Assembly: GCA_002197995.1 (NCBI GenBank)
Contig: NGZR01000005.1
Coordinates: 744,001-808,000, forward strand
DNA from: Gaeumannomyces sp. JS-464
Lineage: Eukaryota; Ascomycota; Sordariomycetes; Magnaporthales; Magnaporthaceae
DNA length: 64,000 nucleotides
Direction: 5' to 3'
How positions within the stretch are numbered: the stretch's first letter is position 1; the number at the start of each line of letters is the position of its first letter. This document shows, one piece after another, positions 1 through 10,390 of the stretch. The notes beneath the pieces were generated by a model. That model was given only the letters and a program-made list of their open reading frames with translations. It had not been told where the DNA came from and made no database searches. The translations under genes were made by a program, and so were the position numbers.

Positions 1-580
1 TCGATGGCTTGATCGTCGCGCTGCAGGTTGAGGTGGCTATTTCCTCCTGTATTTGTGCCGGTTGCGTCGCAAGCCCTCCCCTGGGTGTTCGTCCCTATTG
101 GGGAAGAACGTGGCCGGCCGGAGGGCAACCGGGGTCATTGCTTTCGACAAAGAATTTCCATTGTCACCTCCCCTCTACAGTCGTCGGCAGGGGTGAGAAC
201 GCGTGATTCGCTCCATGCTAGCGCGAGCCGGGGGAGGAGGCTGTTGGTTCTGTCTGTGACTGCTTTGGTAGGTGGATGCCGTGGATGCCCACTATGCCCT
301 GCTGCCGCTGGAACAGGGCCTTGGATCCTTGGGTCGCTGTCGGTGTGGCCCGTCTCGCCTGACGCCCAGCCTGCCACCGCATATCATCTGCGTCTCGTCT
401 GTATTTCCTATGCCTGCCCTGTTTGTTTCCCCAACTCTCCTCCCCTCTCCTTCTCGAACACACGGGCTGCTGCCAGGTCGGTTTCCCGCTCCGGCTCGTT
501 GAACGCTCGTGTTGACCGTCGAGCCACGACCGCATGCCTGCCATCTTAATCATCACCCATTCCCTCCCGTCATTTGCACA
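1..580. other. Upstream flank of the first gene
   Basis: I see no gene here. The long reading frame antisense to this stretch and to the following gene (218-1717, minus) has Arg/Gly/Val-rich, antisense-type composition and no recognisable domain. Pyrimidine-rich DNA just before the ATG at 581 fits a fungal 5' leader. Confidence 0.5.
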
Positions 581-2548
581 ATGAAGGTGCTCGCCTACCT
601 CTGCCTTGCGCTCCTCTCCGCGCTTTGCTCCTCCGCCCAAATCGCCCAGCCATGGCCTGTGCGATGGTCCAAGAGCTACGGGCCTGACGGCCCTTGGAAC
701 GCGGTGCGGATTGCCTTTGGGACTCCCGCCCAGGAACTCGACGCCTACCCGGGCGGTCAATGGACATCCTGGATTCTCAGGAAGGACATTTGCAATAGCG
801 TCGATCCTTCTGCGCCCTGTCCCGCCCGTGATGCCGGCCTTTACGACCCGTTTCGGTCGAAGACATACATCAACACCAGCAGGATTTACATGTCCAAGTC
901 GAATGTCTTTCTCGACGGGATTGAGTCGACCTTCGGCACCTATGAGGCCGCGCTCGACCAGCTGACCGTCTTCCCTGCCCGCGAGGAGTTCAAGGACGTA
1001 CGCGTCAGAAACCACTCGACCTTTATCGTTAAGGAGGCCTTCCGCATCCTCCCTGACGGCACCCGCTACGCCGCATCCGTCAGCACCCTGGCGCTGGGTG
1101 GCCCCGATCCATTCCAGAACTGGATGGTCGACGGCATCCGCCACGATGGCATGCTTACCACCAACGACGTTTTCAACCAGAGCCTGATCGAGTCCAACTC
1201 GTATGGCCTGCATATTGGCTCTCCGACCGTCAAGCTGGGAGGGTCCCTGTTCTTCGGCGGCTACGACCGCAACCGCGTCGTCGGGCCCACCTCGTCGCAG
1301 CCGTACGCAATCAACACCCTGCCCATCGACCTCGTCGATATCGGCATCGGCGTCGCCACCGGCTCGTCTCCCTTCGACTTCACCTCCAAGAAGGGCCTGC
1401 TCGCCGAGGGAAACAGCACGATGGCGAGCATGCCCGCCCTGCAGGTCGAGGTTGACCCCAAAGATCCTTACATCTACCTGCCCCAGAGCACCTGCGAGGC
1501 CGTCTCCAAGCTGCTCCCCGTGCGCTTCGCGCCGAACTTGGGGCTCTACCTGTGGCAAACAGACGACCCCGCGTACAAGCGCATCGTCTTCTCGCCCGCC
1601 TACATGTCCTTCAGCTTCAGGGCCAACAACACGGGCTCGCAAACTCTCACCATCAAGGTCCCCTTCCGCCTTCTCAGCCTGACCCTGACCCAGCCCATCG
1701 TCAGCTCCGCCACGCAATACTTTCCCTGCAGCACACCCCGCGTGCTAGGCTATCGGCTTGGCCGCGCTTTCCTGCAGGCTGCATTCGTCGGCGTGAACTG
1801 GGGCGAAAACTACAAGGGCTCGTGGATTCTGGCCCAGGCACCCGGGCCCAACATCCCCGGCGCTGCGGATCCGACTTCGATCAAGCCGCAGGACACGGTG
1901 CTCCGTGCTTCGGGCGACTCCTGGGAGAACAGCTGGAATGGCATCTGGTCCCCGATCGCGGCAAACGGCACCCAGGAAGACATCAAGCCGCTGCCAAACA
2001 CAACAACTGGCGCCGCCGGGCCGGGATCTGGGACGGGTCCCGGCTCCGGATCGGAGTCGCCCAACCCGTCGGTAGCGCTCATTGCCGGGATGGCTGTTAT
2101 GTCGGGGGTGATCGTTATCCTCGCGGCCGCCCTGATCTTTTTCCTTGTCCGCCGGAGAAGAAAGGGAAGAGGCAAGCCACAGGTAGCGTTGGACTCGGAC
2201 GGACCAGGGTATCCCGAGTTGAATGCGTCCAGCGTCCTTGCCAAGAACAGGTTCGGTGGCGAGATGAATGCGGAGGAACCGCCAAAAGAGCCCCGCGCGG
2301 CGTCACAATACTCGGCGGCGGCGAGCTCACCCTTCTCGGCGGGGAAGACGTACGCCGAACTCTCGCCGGGTGGAATGTACAAGCACGCGGAACTCTCACC
2401 GGATGGGGTATACAAGTGGCAGAGCCACCAGCCAGTGGAGCTGGACAGCAGCGTCGCATGGTCACCGCCTACGGAAGCACCACCTCCAACTCAGCACCCG
2501 TCACCACATCACCGCCCCCAGAACCCTTCCCGTAGTTTCTTCCAATAA
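581..2548 (+). CDS. Membrane-anchored pepsin-like (peptidase A1 fold) protein lacking catalytic motifs
   Basis: Predicted 655-residue type I membrane protein. It has an N-terminal signal peptide (about residues 1-20, ending CSSAQ), an ectodomain of about 470 residues, a transmembrane helix around residues 497-522 followed by RRRRKGRGK, and a cytoplasmic tail with repeated AELSPxGxYK motifs. The ectodomain follows the A1 aspartic-protease layout (FGTPAQELDAY near the N-terminus, FFGGYD in the middle, YIYLPQSTCE later). However, the first DTGS site is replaced by YPGGQ and the second DSG/DTG by VDPKDP, so proteolysis is unlikely. Related membrane-anchored A1-like proteins are common in filamentous ascomycetes. 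Their role is unclear; surface sensing or ligand binding is a guess. It is a single exon. The ATG at 581 is preferred because it opens the signal peptide. Confidence 0.8.
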   Translation: MKVLAYLCLALLSALCSSAQIAQPWPVRWSKSYGPDGPWNAVRIAFGTPAQELDAYPGGQWTSWILRKDICNSVDPSAPCPARDAGLYDPFRSKTYINTSRIYMSKSNVFLDGIESTFGTYEAALDQLTVFPAREEFKDVRVRNHSTFIVKEAFRILPDGTRYAASVSTLALGGPDPFQNWMVDGIRHDGMLTTNDVFNQSLIESNSYGLHIGSPTVKLGGSLFFGGYDRNRVVGPTSSQPYAINTLPIDLVDIGIGVATGSSPFDFTSKKGLLAEGNSTMASMPALQVEVDPKDPYIYLPQSTCEAVSKLLPVRFAPNLGLYLWQTDDPAYKRIVFSPAYMSFSFRANNTGSQTLTIKVPFRLLSLTLTQPIVSSATQYFPCSTPRVLGYRLGRAFLQAAFVGVNWGENYKGSWILAQAPGPNIPGAADPTSIKPQDTVLRASGDSWENSWNGIWSPIAANGTQEDIKPLPNTTTGAAGPGSGTGPGSGSESPNPSVALIAGMAVMSGVIVILAAALIFFLVRRRRKGRGKPQVALDSDGPGYPELNASSVLAKNRFGGEMNAEEPPKEPRAASQYSAAASSPFSAGKTYAELSPGGMYKHAELSPDGVYKWQSHQPVELDSSVAWSPPTEAPPPTQHPSPHHRPQNPSRSFFQ

Positions 2549-4529
2549 CGGCCTCTGCATTGGATGGCAGCCTGTCGTTCACATTGGATACCGATGCCAT
2601 GTTAATTTGTAGCGTATTTATCCCCTTATCATTCAGTAGAGTAGAGCAGAGTAGAGTAGAGAGTATCGAATACCCCGGAGTTCGTCGAACGCGACTGTCT
2701 TCGCTCTATCTCGAGTACCCAACGACATTTGCCGGGGGCTCCCAGTCGACCAACAAGGTCGTGGATGGAGCTACAGTCATCTGCCCGGAAATGCACAGCA
2801 ACGATCGCTCCCGAACTTGTCAACTACAGATGCTTGTCTGCGGGGTTGAAGTGATTGTTAGCGGGGGGTAGGGCGGAAAATCAGAGCCGTTTTCCTGGCG
2901 CTTGCTCCATGATCAGACTACAGTAGAGGTATGCAGGAGAGCATGTAGCATGGACAGGGGTCCAATGGCGTCGGTGCTTCACAATTTTAGGAACAAGGTC
3001 CCCTACCCTCAGGTGGGTAGGTACCTACTCCATAAATGCGCGGAAGTGGCGTTTACAACCCGCACAACTGTCTCCACTCCCCCTCCCGAGCTGCAAAGGG
3101 TGTTGGTCCGTCTTGGGGAATGCTGGAATGCTGTTGGCGCCCCCTGACCCTAATGCGTCGTTTGGCGCTTGCAAAGGCCCATTGTCCAACACCAGCCTTG
3201 CCCTCGGTGGTCGTCCGTTGCTCGTTCCATAAGCCTACTACAAACCGCTCGCCCTTCAGTTGTGCCCTCATGATGTCTCCCCCTATGGCGTCCTTGGTGA
3301 AGTCGCGGCGTTTGCTGCGGTGGACACCTCGTCAATTTTAAGGGCTGATGGCCTGAGCTTGCGCCGCAAAAAAGGTCTGGTGGAATTGTGAAGATCGCGG
3401 AAATTGTGGGGCGTGAGCGTATCACTTTCGGCGGGGTTTGGCTTGGCATCCAAGCACCCAAGGCAAACTGCCGCCTGAATGGGCGACCAGTGCCAGCCAA
3501 ATTCGGCGGCGAATTTCCGTGGAATTTCCGCTTGCCTGGTAGCTCTGCTGCCCACCGTTCTGGCCGTGTAGCTCGGCTCCCTCCCGGACGCCTCGCTGAT
3601 CGGGGCTCGCGCCCGCCCCGGCCTATGGCCCGGGTCGCCCCCGCGGGGAGTACATTGCGCCCGCCGATATCCCGATCTTCCGCTGTTTGACCCACGGCGG
3701 CTGCCATTCCTCCCAACAGTCAGCCTAGGGTCTCAGTCGGCATTCTCCGGCACTCACCTCTCGCGACCTGCTGTTACGAGTACGACCTGGCGTGAGCATA
3801 AGTTCCTCCCACTGATTTACCGGGGCTGTTGGGAGCGCGACTGACCTAGGAGAACCACCAAGTCCAGCGCACGAGGATCCTAGCCCGACACTGGGTACCA
3901 GCCGCACGAGGCCCCCACGCCTAGGCAAAAGAACACCCATCTCCATCTGCGGGTGTAAGTCCCTTCCACGTCATTTACCCTGCGCTCGGCACCTTCTCAG
4001 AGTCCGAGGTGCCAAGGCCAACCGCGTGGCAGCCAAGCTTGCTAGACATACAGAAACTAATATTGGGGGATTTCCATCTAGTACTGCCCAACAATCGGCA
4101 AAATCCGGCCAGGTACCTCCTATATGCCGAGATCCGCTTGACCTCTTCTTCTCCGGGTGGCAGCTAGCCCAGCCCTGCCCAGCCGACAGACCACTCACCC
4201 CACGGCGCCACAACATTTAGCCGACGGGCACCTCTGGCAGCTTCGCACCGCCGGCAACAATATCCAGATGATGGTGACACCCAGTCTGGTGCTCCATAAC
4301 CCCAACTTCTCCACCTTCACGTCGTCACTGGCAGGTCCTGCCCCGAGAATGGCGCCTTTCTCGGCGACTTTTGCCGAACGGCCTTCTGTCCCCAGCTATA
4401 TCTTCTCCGGGCGCCCCAGCTCTGCCGGCTACCGACACCCGCAGAGATGGACGCCCACTCCCAACGTACAGATCCTCTCCCATAGGGCCAATCTCTTGGA
4501 CATTCACGGCAGCCAGAAGCACTCTCATC
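2549..4529. other. Gene-free interval
   Basis: About 2 kb without a convincing gene; all frames are short and unlike known proteins. It contains AGAGTAGAGCAGAGTAGAG-type short repeats near 2636-2662. It also has one member of a dispersed AGGTAGGTACCT family near 3011-3030 and a GGTACCTCC element near 4110. The last 200 bases are probably the promoter and leader of the CBM18 gene. Confidence 0.5.
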
Positions 4530-5172
4530 ATGGCTTACACGCTCGCCAACGCGCTTCCCATCCTCCTAGCCCTCCTGTCATGTCACATCCTCCTCGCCCA
4601 CGCCAGCGACCTCCAGGGCATGGTTGCCCGACGCGGCATGCTTGGCCTCCCTGACATGTCCGACGCCACGGAGCTGCACCACTTCAATCTTGTCCGCCGG
4701 CAGTCCGCGCCAGACTGCGGCGCCCAGGGCGGCAACAGGCGCTGCCCCGGCAACCTCTGCTGCTCCGACTACGGCTGGTGCGGCGACAGCCCTGACCACT
4801 GCGACCTGCGCTGGTGCCAGGCCCAGTTCGGCCGCTGCGGAGACGCGCCGCGCCGCCGCCGACGACGACTACGTCTACAACGAGCACTACTAGCTCCAGG
4901 ACGTCGACATCCACAAGCACATCGACAACGAGCACTACCAGCTCAAGGACGTCGAGCTCGACAAGCACGTCGACAACAAGCACCACCTCCACATTACCGC
5001 CGCTGCCGGGAGGCACCATGATCGTCAGCCCCAACGGGCAGTGCGGCAACGTCACGACGTGCGCGGGCTCCGCGTTCGGAAGCTGCTGCTCCGAGTGGTA
5101 CTGGTGCGGGAACGGGCCCGAGTACTGCGCCGCCGGCTGCCGGTCCGCCTTTGGGTCCTGCGGCGGGGTGAT

Positions 5173-5205
<33 letters not shown>

Positions 5206-5482
5206 ATCCACGACTTCGACTACAACGAGCACTAGCTCCATCACCAGCACTGTTCCAAGCACGACCACCACGAGCACCTCGACGTCGACTTCCTCCACAA
5301 GCACAGCGCCGGCCAGGCCTTCGGACGCGAGCACGGACGGCCGGTGTGGTGTCGAGGGCGGCCGGCAGAGATGCACGGGCTCGGGGTTCGGACCGTGCTG
5401 TTCGGACTACGGTTGGTGCGGCGAGGGCGTTGATTACTGTGATGCGCGCTGGTGTCAGGCAGCCTATGGGAGCTGCGGGTAG
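4530..5482 (+). CDS. Secreted protein with three chitin-binding (CBM18) domains; apparent -1 frameshift
   Basis: The signal peptide covers about residues 1-26 (MAYTLANALPILLALLSC...). Three hevein-like CBM18 modules follow. Module 1 has CCSDYGWCGDSPDHC at about 4760-4810, module 2 has CCSEWYWCGNGPEYC at about 5083-5130, and module 3 has CCSDYGWCGEGVDYC at about 5397-5442. All keep the Cys pattern and aromatic sugar-binding positions. Ser/Thr-rich linkers, including a (TCG)n-coded polyserine run at 5177-5205, join them and are probably O-glycosylated. Module 1 is in one frame, but linker 1 and modules 2-3 are in the next. The switch falls in a GC-rich CCGCCGCCGACGACGAC stretch near 4850-4865, with no usable intron, so one missing base is most likely. 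It probably acts in the wall or apoplast by binding or shielding chitin. Confidence 0.75.
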
Positions 5483-6000
5483 AAGTCGAAAGGTTCACGG
5501 ATTATAGGGTCGTTGGGCCCCAGGCAGTTATAGGGTAGATCTGTAGATATTTGACAAGCCTGAGAAAGCAAGAGGTGTTGGAAGCTTCACGTTCCAATTG
5601 GGGGCTGCCCATTGATGCTGGCATCTGCACATATCGTGACTACAAACCATTGCTTGCGGGTTGTACTGACAGGACAGGTCGCCGCCCTCTAAATCACATA
5701 CACTATACCGAGGAGACGCAAGATGCCAATGATGATAGCGAATGACTTCAACCACATTGGTATCACTAGGGGGTCTGTATGCTGCTAAGTATGTTCTAGG
5801 AAGCAAAGGAAACCAGGAGGCCACCGTCCAAGCCGACAATAATGGTATATATATCCCCTCCCAGTCCCGAGTCTATTATTATATCATTCTCCCTCCTTCT
5901 GACCGATCCTACATCGATTCCTCCCTACCTCCGTACAGCCCTCGGAACATTACGAAGAATGAAAAGTGCCTAAAGAAAAGACATCGCGAGGTCTCCACGG
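5483..6000. other. Convergent 3' spacer
   Basis: A 518-base spacer between the ends of the CBM18 gene (plus) and the CSC1-like gene (minus). It probably holds both 3' UTRs. I see no other gene in it. Confidence 0.5.
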
Positions 6001-9000
6001 TCAGCTGTCCCTCCATACGTGCGTGTCACCTAGGCTGAGCGAGCTCGACGTACTACCGCCTCCTCCTCGGACTAGGCCACCTCCGCCGCCACCGCTCTCG
6101 CCCGACACCAGGGACGGATGGCGGTACTCCAGTTCCGGGCCGAAGGACTCGTCCCTGTATGCGTCCCCGCTCTCGGAGCCTGCCTCGAAAGGCTGAGGCT
6201 CGGGCATCATTGGGGGCGGGTCGTCGTAGATCCACGGTTGCTCGAGTCTATATGTCATGAAGTAAACCTTCGTGTTAGTCGCCTGCGTTCAGGAAGGCTG
6301 TAGGCTGTAGGAGCATGGAGGGTAGGCGGGAGGGACAGGAAAAGAAGAAAACTTACGGAATCACGAGGCTGGGGTTGACAAACCGCAGCCCCCGCTCCCG
6401 GTCCTCGTCGACGGTGCTCATCCTCCGCCCCATCCGCCTCCGCCTGCCGGCGCGGACGACGACGTCGCGGGAAGGGCCCGGCGGCGGGACCGCCGACTCG
6501 AGGTCCTCGTCGCCGTCTAGGATGGCCTCCTCGTCGGCGCCGCCGTCGCCGTGCTGGTGGTGCTCCTCGCGGCGGATGCTGCGCAGCGAGATGTACTTTG
6601 TCAACGGCTCGAAGCGCCGGCGGAAGTAGTAGCTGTACCAGCACGTCACGAGCAGCAGCGGCAGCACCAGGATGGCGCAGATGTAGGCCGTCTGCAGCGC
6701 CAGGATGCCCGACATGACGGCCTGGAAGATGAGCAGGCCCAGGATGACACGGTACGAGATGATGCGCCAGGCGCCGCCCGTGGCGTGGCGCGGCGCGTCC
6801 ATGGCGTAGAGCAGCTGGTACTTGTAGGTGAAGTAGCCGAGCGTGAAGTAGACGAGGCCCAGGATCAGGACCAGGTAGCCGTCCGGCAGGACGCTGTAGA
6901 CGAGGCACAGGATGAAGATGAGCAGCGCCGTCGGCAGGTAGAAGCCGTAGCTGAAGATGGGCGGCTGCTCGGCCTGGGCGCGATCGCGCGGCGTCTTGGC
7001 GAGCAGCTTGAGGAAGGGGTACAGGAACACGGAGCCGAACTCGAGCAGGCGCACGGGGAACAGGCCCAGCCCCTGGAGCATGATGAAGTTGATGTAGAAG
7101 TTGCTGAGCTTCTCGATCGAGAGGGCGACGTGGCGCGTGAGGAGGGTGATGTCGTGTATGTCCTCCTGCAGGACGGACCAGAAGCTGGTCGCGGTGCCCG
7201 AGACGCTGAAGACGATGAAGATGTTGAAGAAGTTGAAGAAGAAGTTCTTGGAGATGATGGAGAGCTCGACGTCGCCGCGGCTGAGCTGCCCCTGCCGGTG
7301 CGAGAGCCACTCGTACAGGAACGGCACTGCGACGCTCAGCAGCGAGACGGTCGCCGTGGGCAGGCCCGTCTGCACGAGCGCCTTGATGGTCTGGTGCTGG
7401 GCCAGCCACTGCGACAGCGACGGCCAGTACTCGTTGATGGTGCACAGACTCAGCAGCGTGCCGAGCCAGGCGACGGGGATCAACCAGATGAGCGACAGCG
7501 TGCCGACACAGAAGGTGACAACCCATGAGCTGAGCCGCCGGCTGCTGCGGGCCGTGTACGTGTTGCGCCAGACGACGTCGGACGGGGCCGGCGCCAGCTT
7601 GGTCAGCAGCTGGCCCGGCCGCGGGTCGAGCAGGGCCTGGATGGCCATCTGGCACGCGGCGATCGAGTCCATGGTGACGAAGGCGATGTCGGCGGGCTCG
7701 TAGTGCTGCTTGCGCGCCGCGATGATGCGCCCATCCAGCCGCCGCAGCTTCTCCTCGTAGTAGTCGATGGCGTCTGTCTTGCGGTTCCGCAGGCCCAGGA
7801 AGCCGTACCAGATGCGCGTCGTCGGCCGCTCGCGCTCGGCGAACTGGTGCGCCGCCGCCTCGCCGCTGAGCAGCCGCCCGTTCTCGCCCGCCGCCTCCTC
7901 CTCGTCGGGCGAGGAGCCGCTCATGTCGGCCAGCATGGACCTGCTGTTGCTCCGGCGCACGGCGTCGTCGGGCGTGTACGAGGGGACTTCTTGCGGAAGT
8001 CGGCCCATGCCTCCTCAAGCTTCTGGAGGACGCGCGGCTCGCTCGGCGACCAGGGCGTCAAGCTCCTTCCAGTCCCTGCAGACGGTCACGCTCTCGACCC
8101 TGCCAATCTCGAGCTTCTCGACGAGATCCTTGAGCTTGCCCTCGGTGCGCAGCTCTTTGGGGATGCCCGTGATCCTGAAGGTGCGGTCGGTGATGGTCGA
8201 TTGCGTGCCGAGGTACTCCTGACGGATGCGAATCATCTTGAAGGTCTCGGAGTTGAGGAACCAGATGACCAGGAAGGTGAAGAAGTAGGTGAAGACAAGG
8301 TAGGCCCAGAGATAGCCCATGTCCGGGTTGAAGCTGGTGTCGGGGTTGGACTCGTTGAACGCATGCGCATAGCCAGGGTAGCCGTAGCCTGTCCTCGACG
8401 ACTGCTGCCAGAGCGCATAGTGAGCATGGTCTTTTTTATCGGATCCGTCGCCCGACTTGCGGCTCTTCTCGAAACGGTTGTGGATGGGCGCCAGCACCGC
8501 GCCTGCGAAGAAAAGGAGGGCCAAGAAAATTCGGATCGCCATCTTGAAGAAGGAGAGGAACTGCCGGAAGAAATGGTGTTAGCATGGTGCCGACGCTGTC
8601 AGGGGCTGGCTGGGATGAGATCTTCGACAGGGCACGCACCACATAGGCATCAAGCCCTCCACAGGAGAGAACTTGCTCCTCTGTTATCCTGTACAGTGCT
8701 GGGATCCATCCAAACAGCGAGTCGGGGAGTGGCGGGAGCCCGATGGCAGGGTCGAGGTGTCGCTTTCGGGCGGCGTACAGGGACTTCCATCGTGGTCGTA
8801 TGAACTGACCGGCGGCGGTGATGGTTAGTCTAGCCCGAAAACAACCAGAATCGCAACGGCAAACGGCGCCCGAAGCATGCGAAACGGCGTCGCGGGGTCA
8901 GGGGCCGGTCCGTAGGCTGGGGCGCGGCGACTTACACAGAAGGCGAGGAAGGCGGTAAAGCCCAAGGAGGCGGCGATGACGGCCTGGACCTCGATGTCCC

Positions 9001-9076
9001 TGGTGCCCGGCTGAATGGCGTCCAAGCCATCGTGGCATGTGTCGGAGTCCTCGACGGCGTCGGTAAAGGCGTCCAT
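6001..9076 (-). CDS. CSC1/OSCA-family stress-gated cation channel (RSN1_7TM/DUF221)
   Basis: Four exons: 9076-8936, 8804-8640, 8560-6357 and 6247-6001, about 918 residues. The three introns have good GT-AG signals; the last has a GACTAAC branch site and a TATAG acceptor. Exon 1 encodes an N-terminal membrane segment (EVQAVIAASLGFTAFLAFC). Exon 2 carries the family's RPRWKSLYAARKR and LFGWIPALYRITEEQVL signatures. Exon 3 has two more N-terminal helices, the cytosolic loop and the RSN1_7TM block with many hydrophobic segments. Exon 4 is a soluble C-terminal tail (LEQPWIYDDPPPM). Family members are hyperosmolality- or mechanically gated Ca2+-permeable channels at the plasma membrane. In exon 3 an in-frame TGA lies at 8017-8015, while KLEEAWADFRKK reads in another frame at 8022-7987 before the original frame resumes. 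Two nearby indels explain this best. Confidence 0.85.
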
Positions 9077-10390
9077 CGTGGTTGGGGTGGTGCGCGGCTC
9101 GGCCGGCAGAGGTATGTGAGCTGCTCGGAGCGGCCAGCAAGAGCTCGTGTGGCTTGTTTTCCAGCCAGAACAGAAACAATGCGACGGCCGAGCACAAGGG
9201 GCACGCGTAGCTGACTCTGTGAAATGACGTTATGTGGGGAGGCCTCTGCACGTGCGGCGAATGCAACGGTCTTGGCTTGAGTGCACAGCCACGGCCGCCA
9301 CACGGCTATCTTTTTGCCTTTTGCTGTCTGGCCTCTGTCGATTTGACTGTGCGGACGTTACGTTGTTCTGGGTCCGGGGACGGATATTCAGGTGCTCATT
9401 TCGTGACTGCTGAAGCCCAGCCCACTGATATGCCGTGTTGCCATCTTTGCTCAGGGGCCTGTGGCGCGCCAACGCAGCAGAGCACAGCCACTTGATGGGG
9501 CGTATGGCTGGGATTTTACAGCTGGGATCCTGGACAGTTGGGATGTCCCAGGAAAGGGGCCCGGCTTGTTTGTCGTCTGCCAACGTGCCTCGTCGGTTCG
9601 CCATCATCTCAACCTGTAGCTGTCCAATAGTTACTTCGCTGACGGACCCCTGAATCAACCTTTGTCTGAAAGCACTGCACATTCACACATCCTCTCGGCT
9701 TCGTCGTGCACCTAGGACGGGATGGTGTGACAACTCGTGGAGCATCCACAGCCGCTAAACAGGCGGCCGCCATTGGCTGCCCAGTGGCTCTGGACGCGTC
9801 CACACTCGTCATCGTTTTCCAGGCAGCGCCACAGGAAGTTGGCCCGACCCTGAGGCTGGGCGTGCCGCCCCCTCGCCCCTCCAACACAACACCGCTTCTG
9901 GCATATGCAGCTCAAGGATATGAAGCAGTGCGTTGTCGGGTAGTGCCGGTAGTATGCAGAAGGTGCAAATAGTGGTCGGCATCAGCTAGCTCACGAGACG
10001 CAGACGGAGCTGGGCAAGCTTCCTTCGTCCATCTTTGGAGGCCGACAGCTGCTGCGGGTTTGGTCCGTCGACTCTTGGCTCGGCGCTTGCTGATGCACGC
10101 GGCTTTCCTTCACACCCTTGCCTCCCAAATTGCAGCGCCAGGCACACCGTCTTTGCTTCCCTGTAGCCTGGCCCGCTGCCCTCCAAGGTTGGCGTCCGAT
10201 TGGGCTCGTGGTGCCCTGCTTGAGGCTGTGTCGCTTTGTGCATGTGCGTGGCAACCCCGTCACGACGCCCAGCTACGTAAGCTAATGGGCAGGCTGGCGC
10301 GATAAATATCGTTCTGCCCTACTTTTCCCTTTGCGCCCAATTCTGTCTGCTTCCCCTAGACACGACCACGAGTCCAGCGCAGCAGCAGCC
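9077..10390. promoter_or_regulatory. Divergent intergenic region between the CSC1-like and dynamin genes
   Basis: The 1.3 kb between two divergent start codons must contain both promoters. No additional gene is supported. A GATAAATATC stretch at 10300-10309 precedes the dynamin leader, but I cannot assign it as a TATA box with confidence. Confidence 0.5.

Noticed and set aside
218..1717. 499-codon minus-strand open frame
   Set aside because: It is antisense to the pepsin-like gene, has Arg/Gly/Val/Ala-rich composition with no domain, and arises from the GC-rich codon pattern of the plus strand.
6255..8018. 587-codon open frame overlapping the CSC1-like exon
   Set aside because: Same strand but shifted frame, with an Arg/Pro/Ala/His-rich shadow of the conserved channel frame.
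7703..8803. 366-codon plus-strand open frame
   Set aside because: Antisense shadow of the CSC1-like gene that runs through two of its introns.
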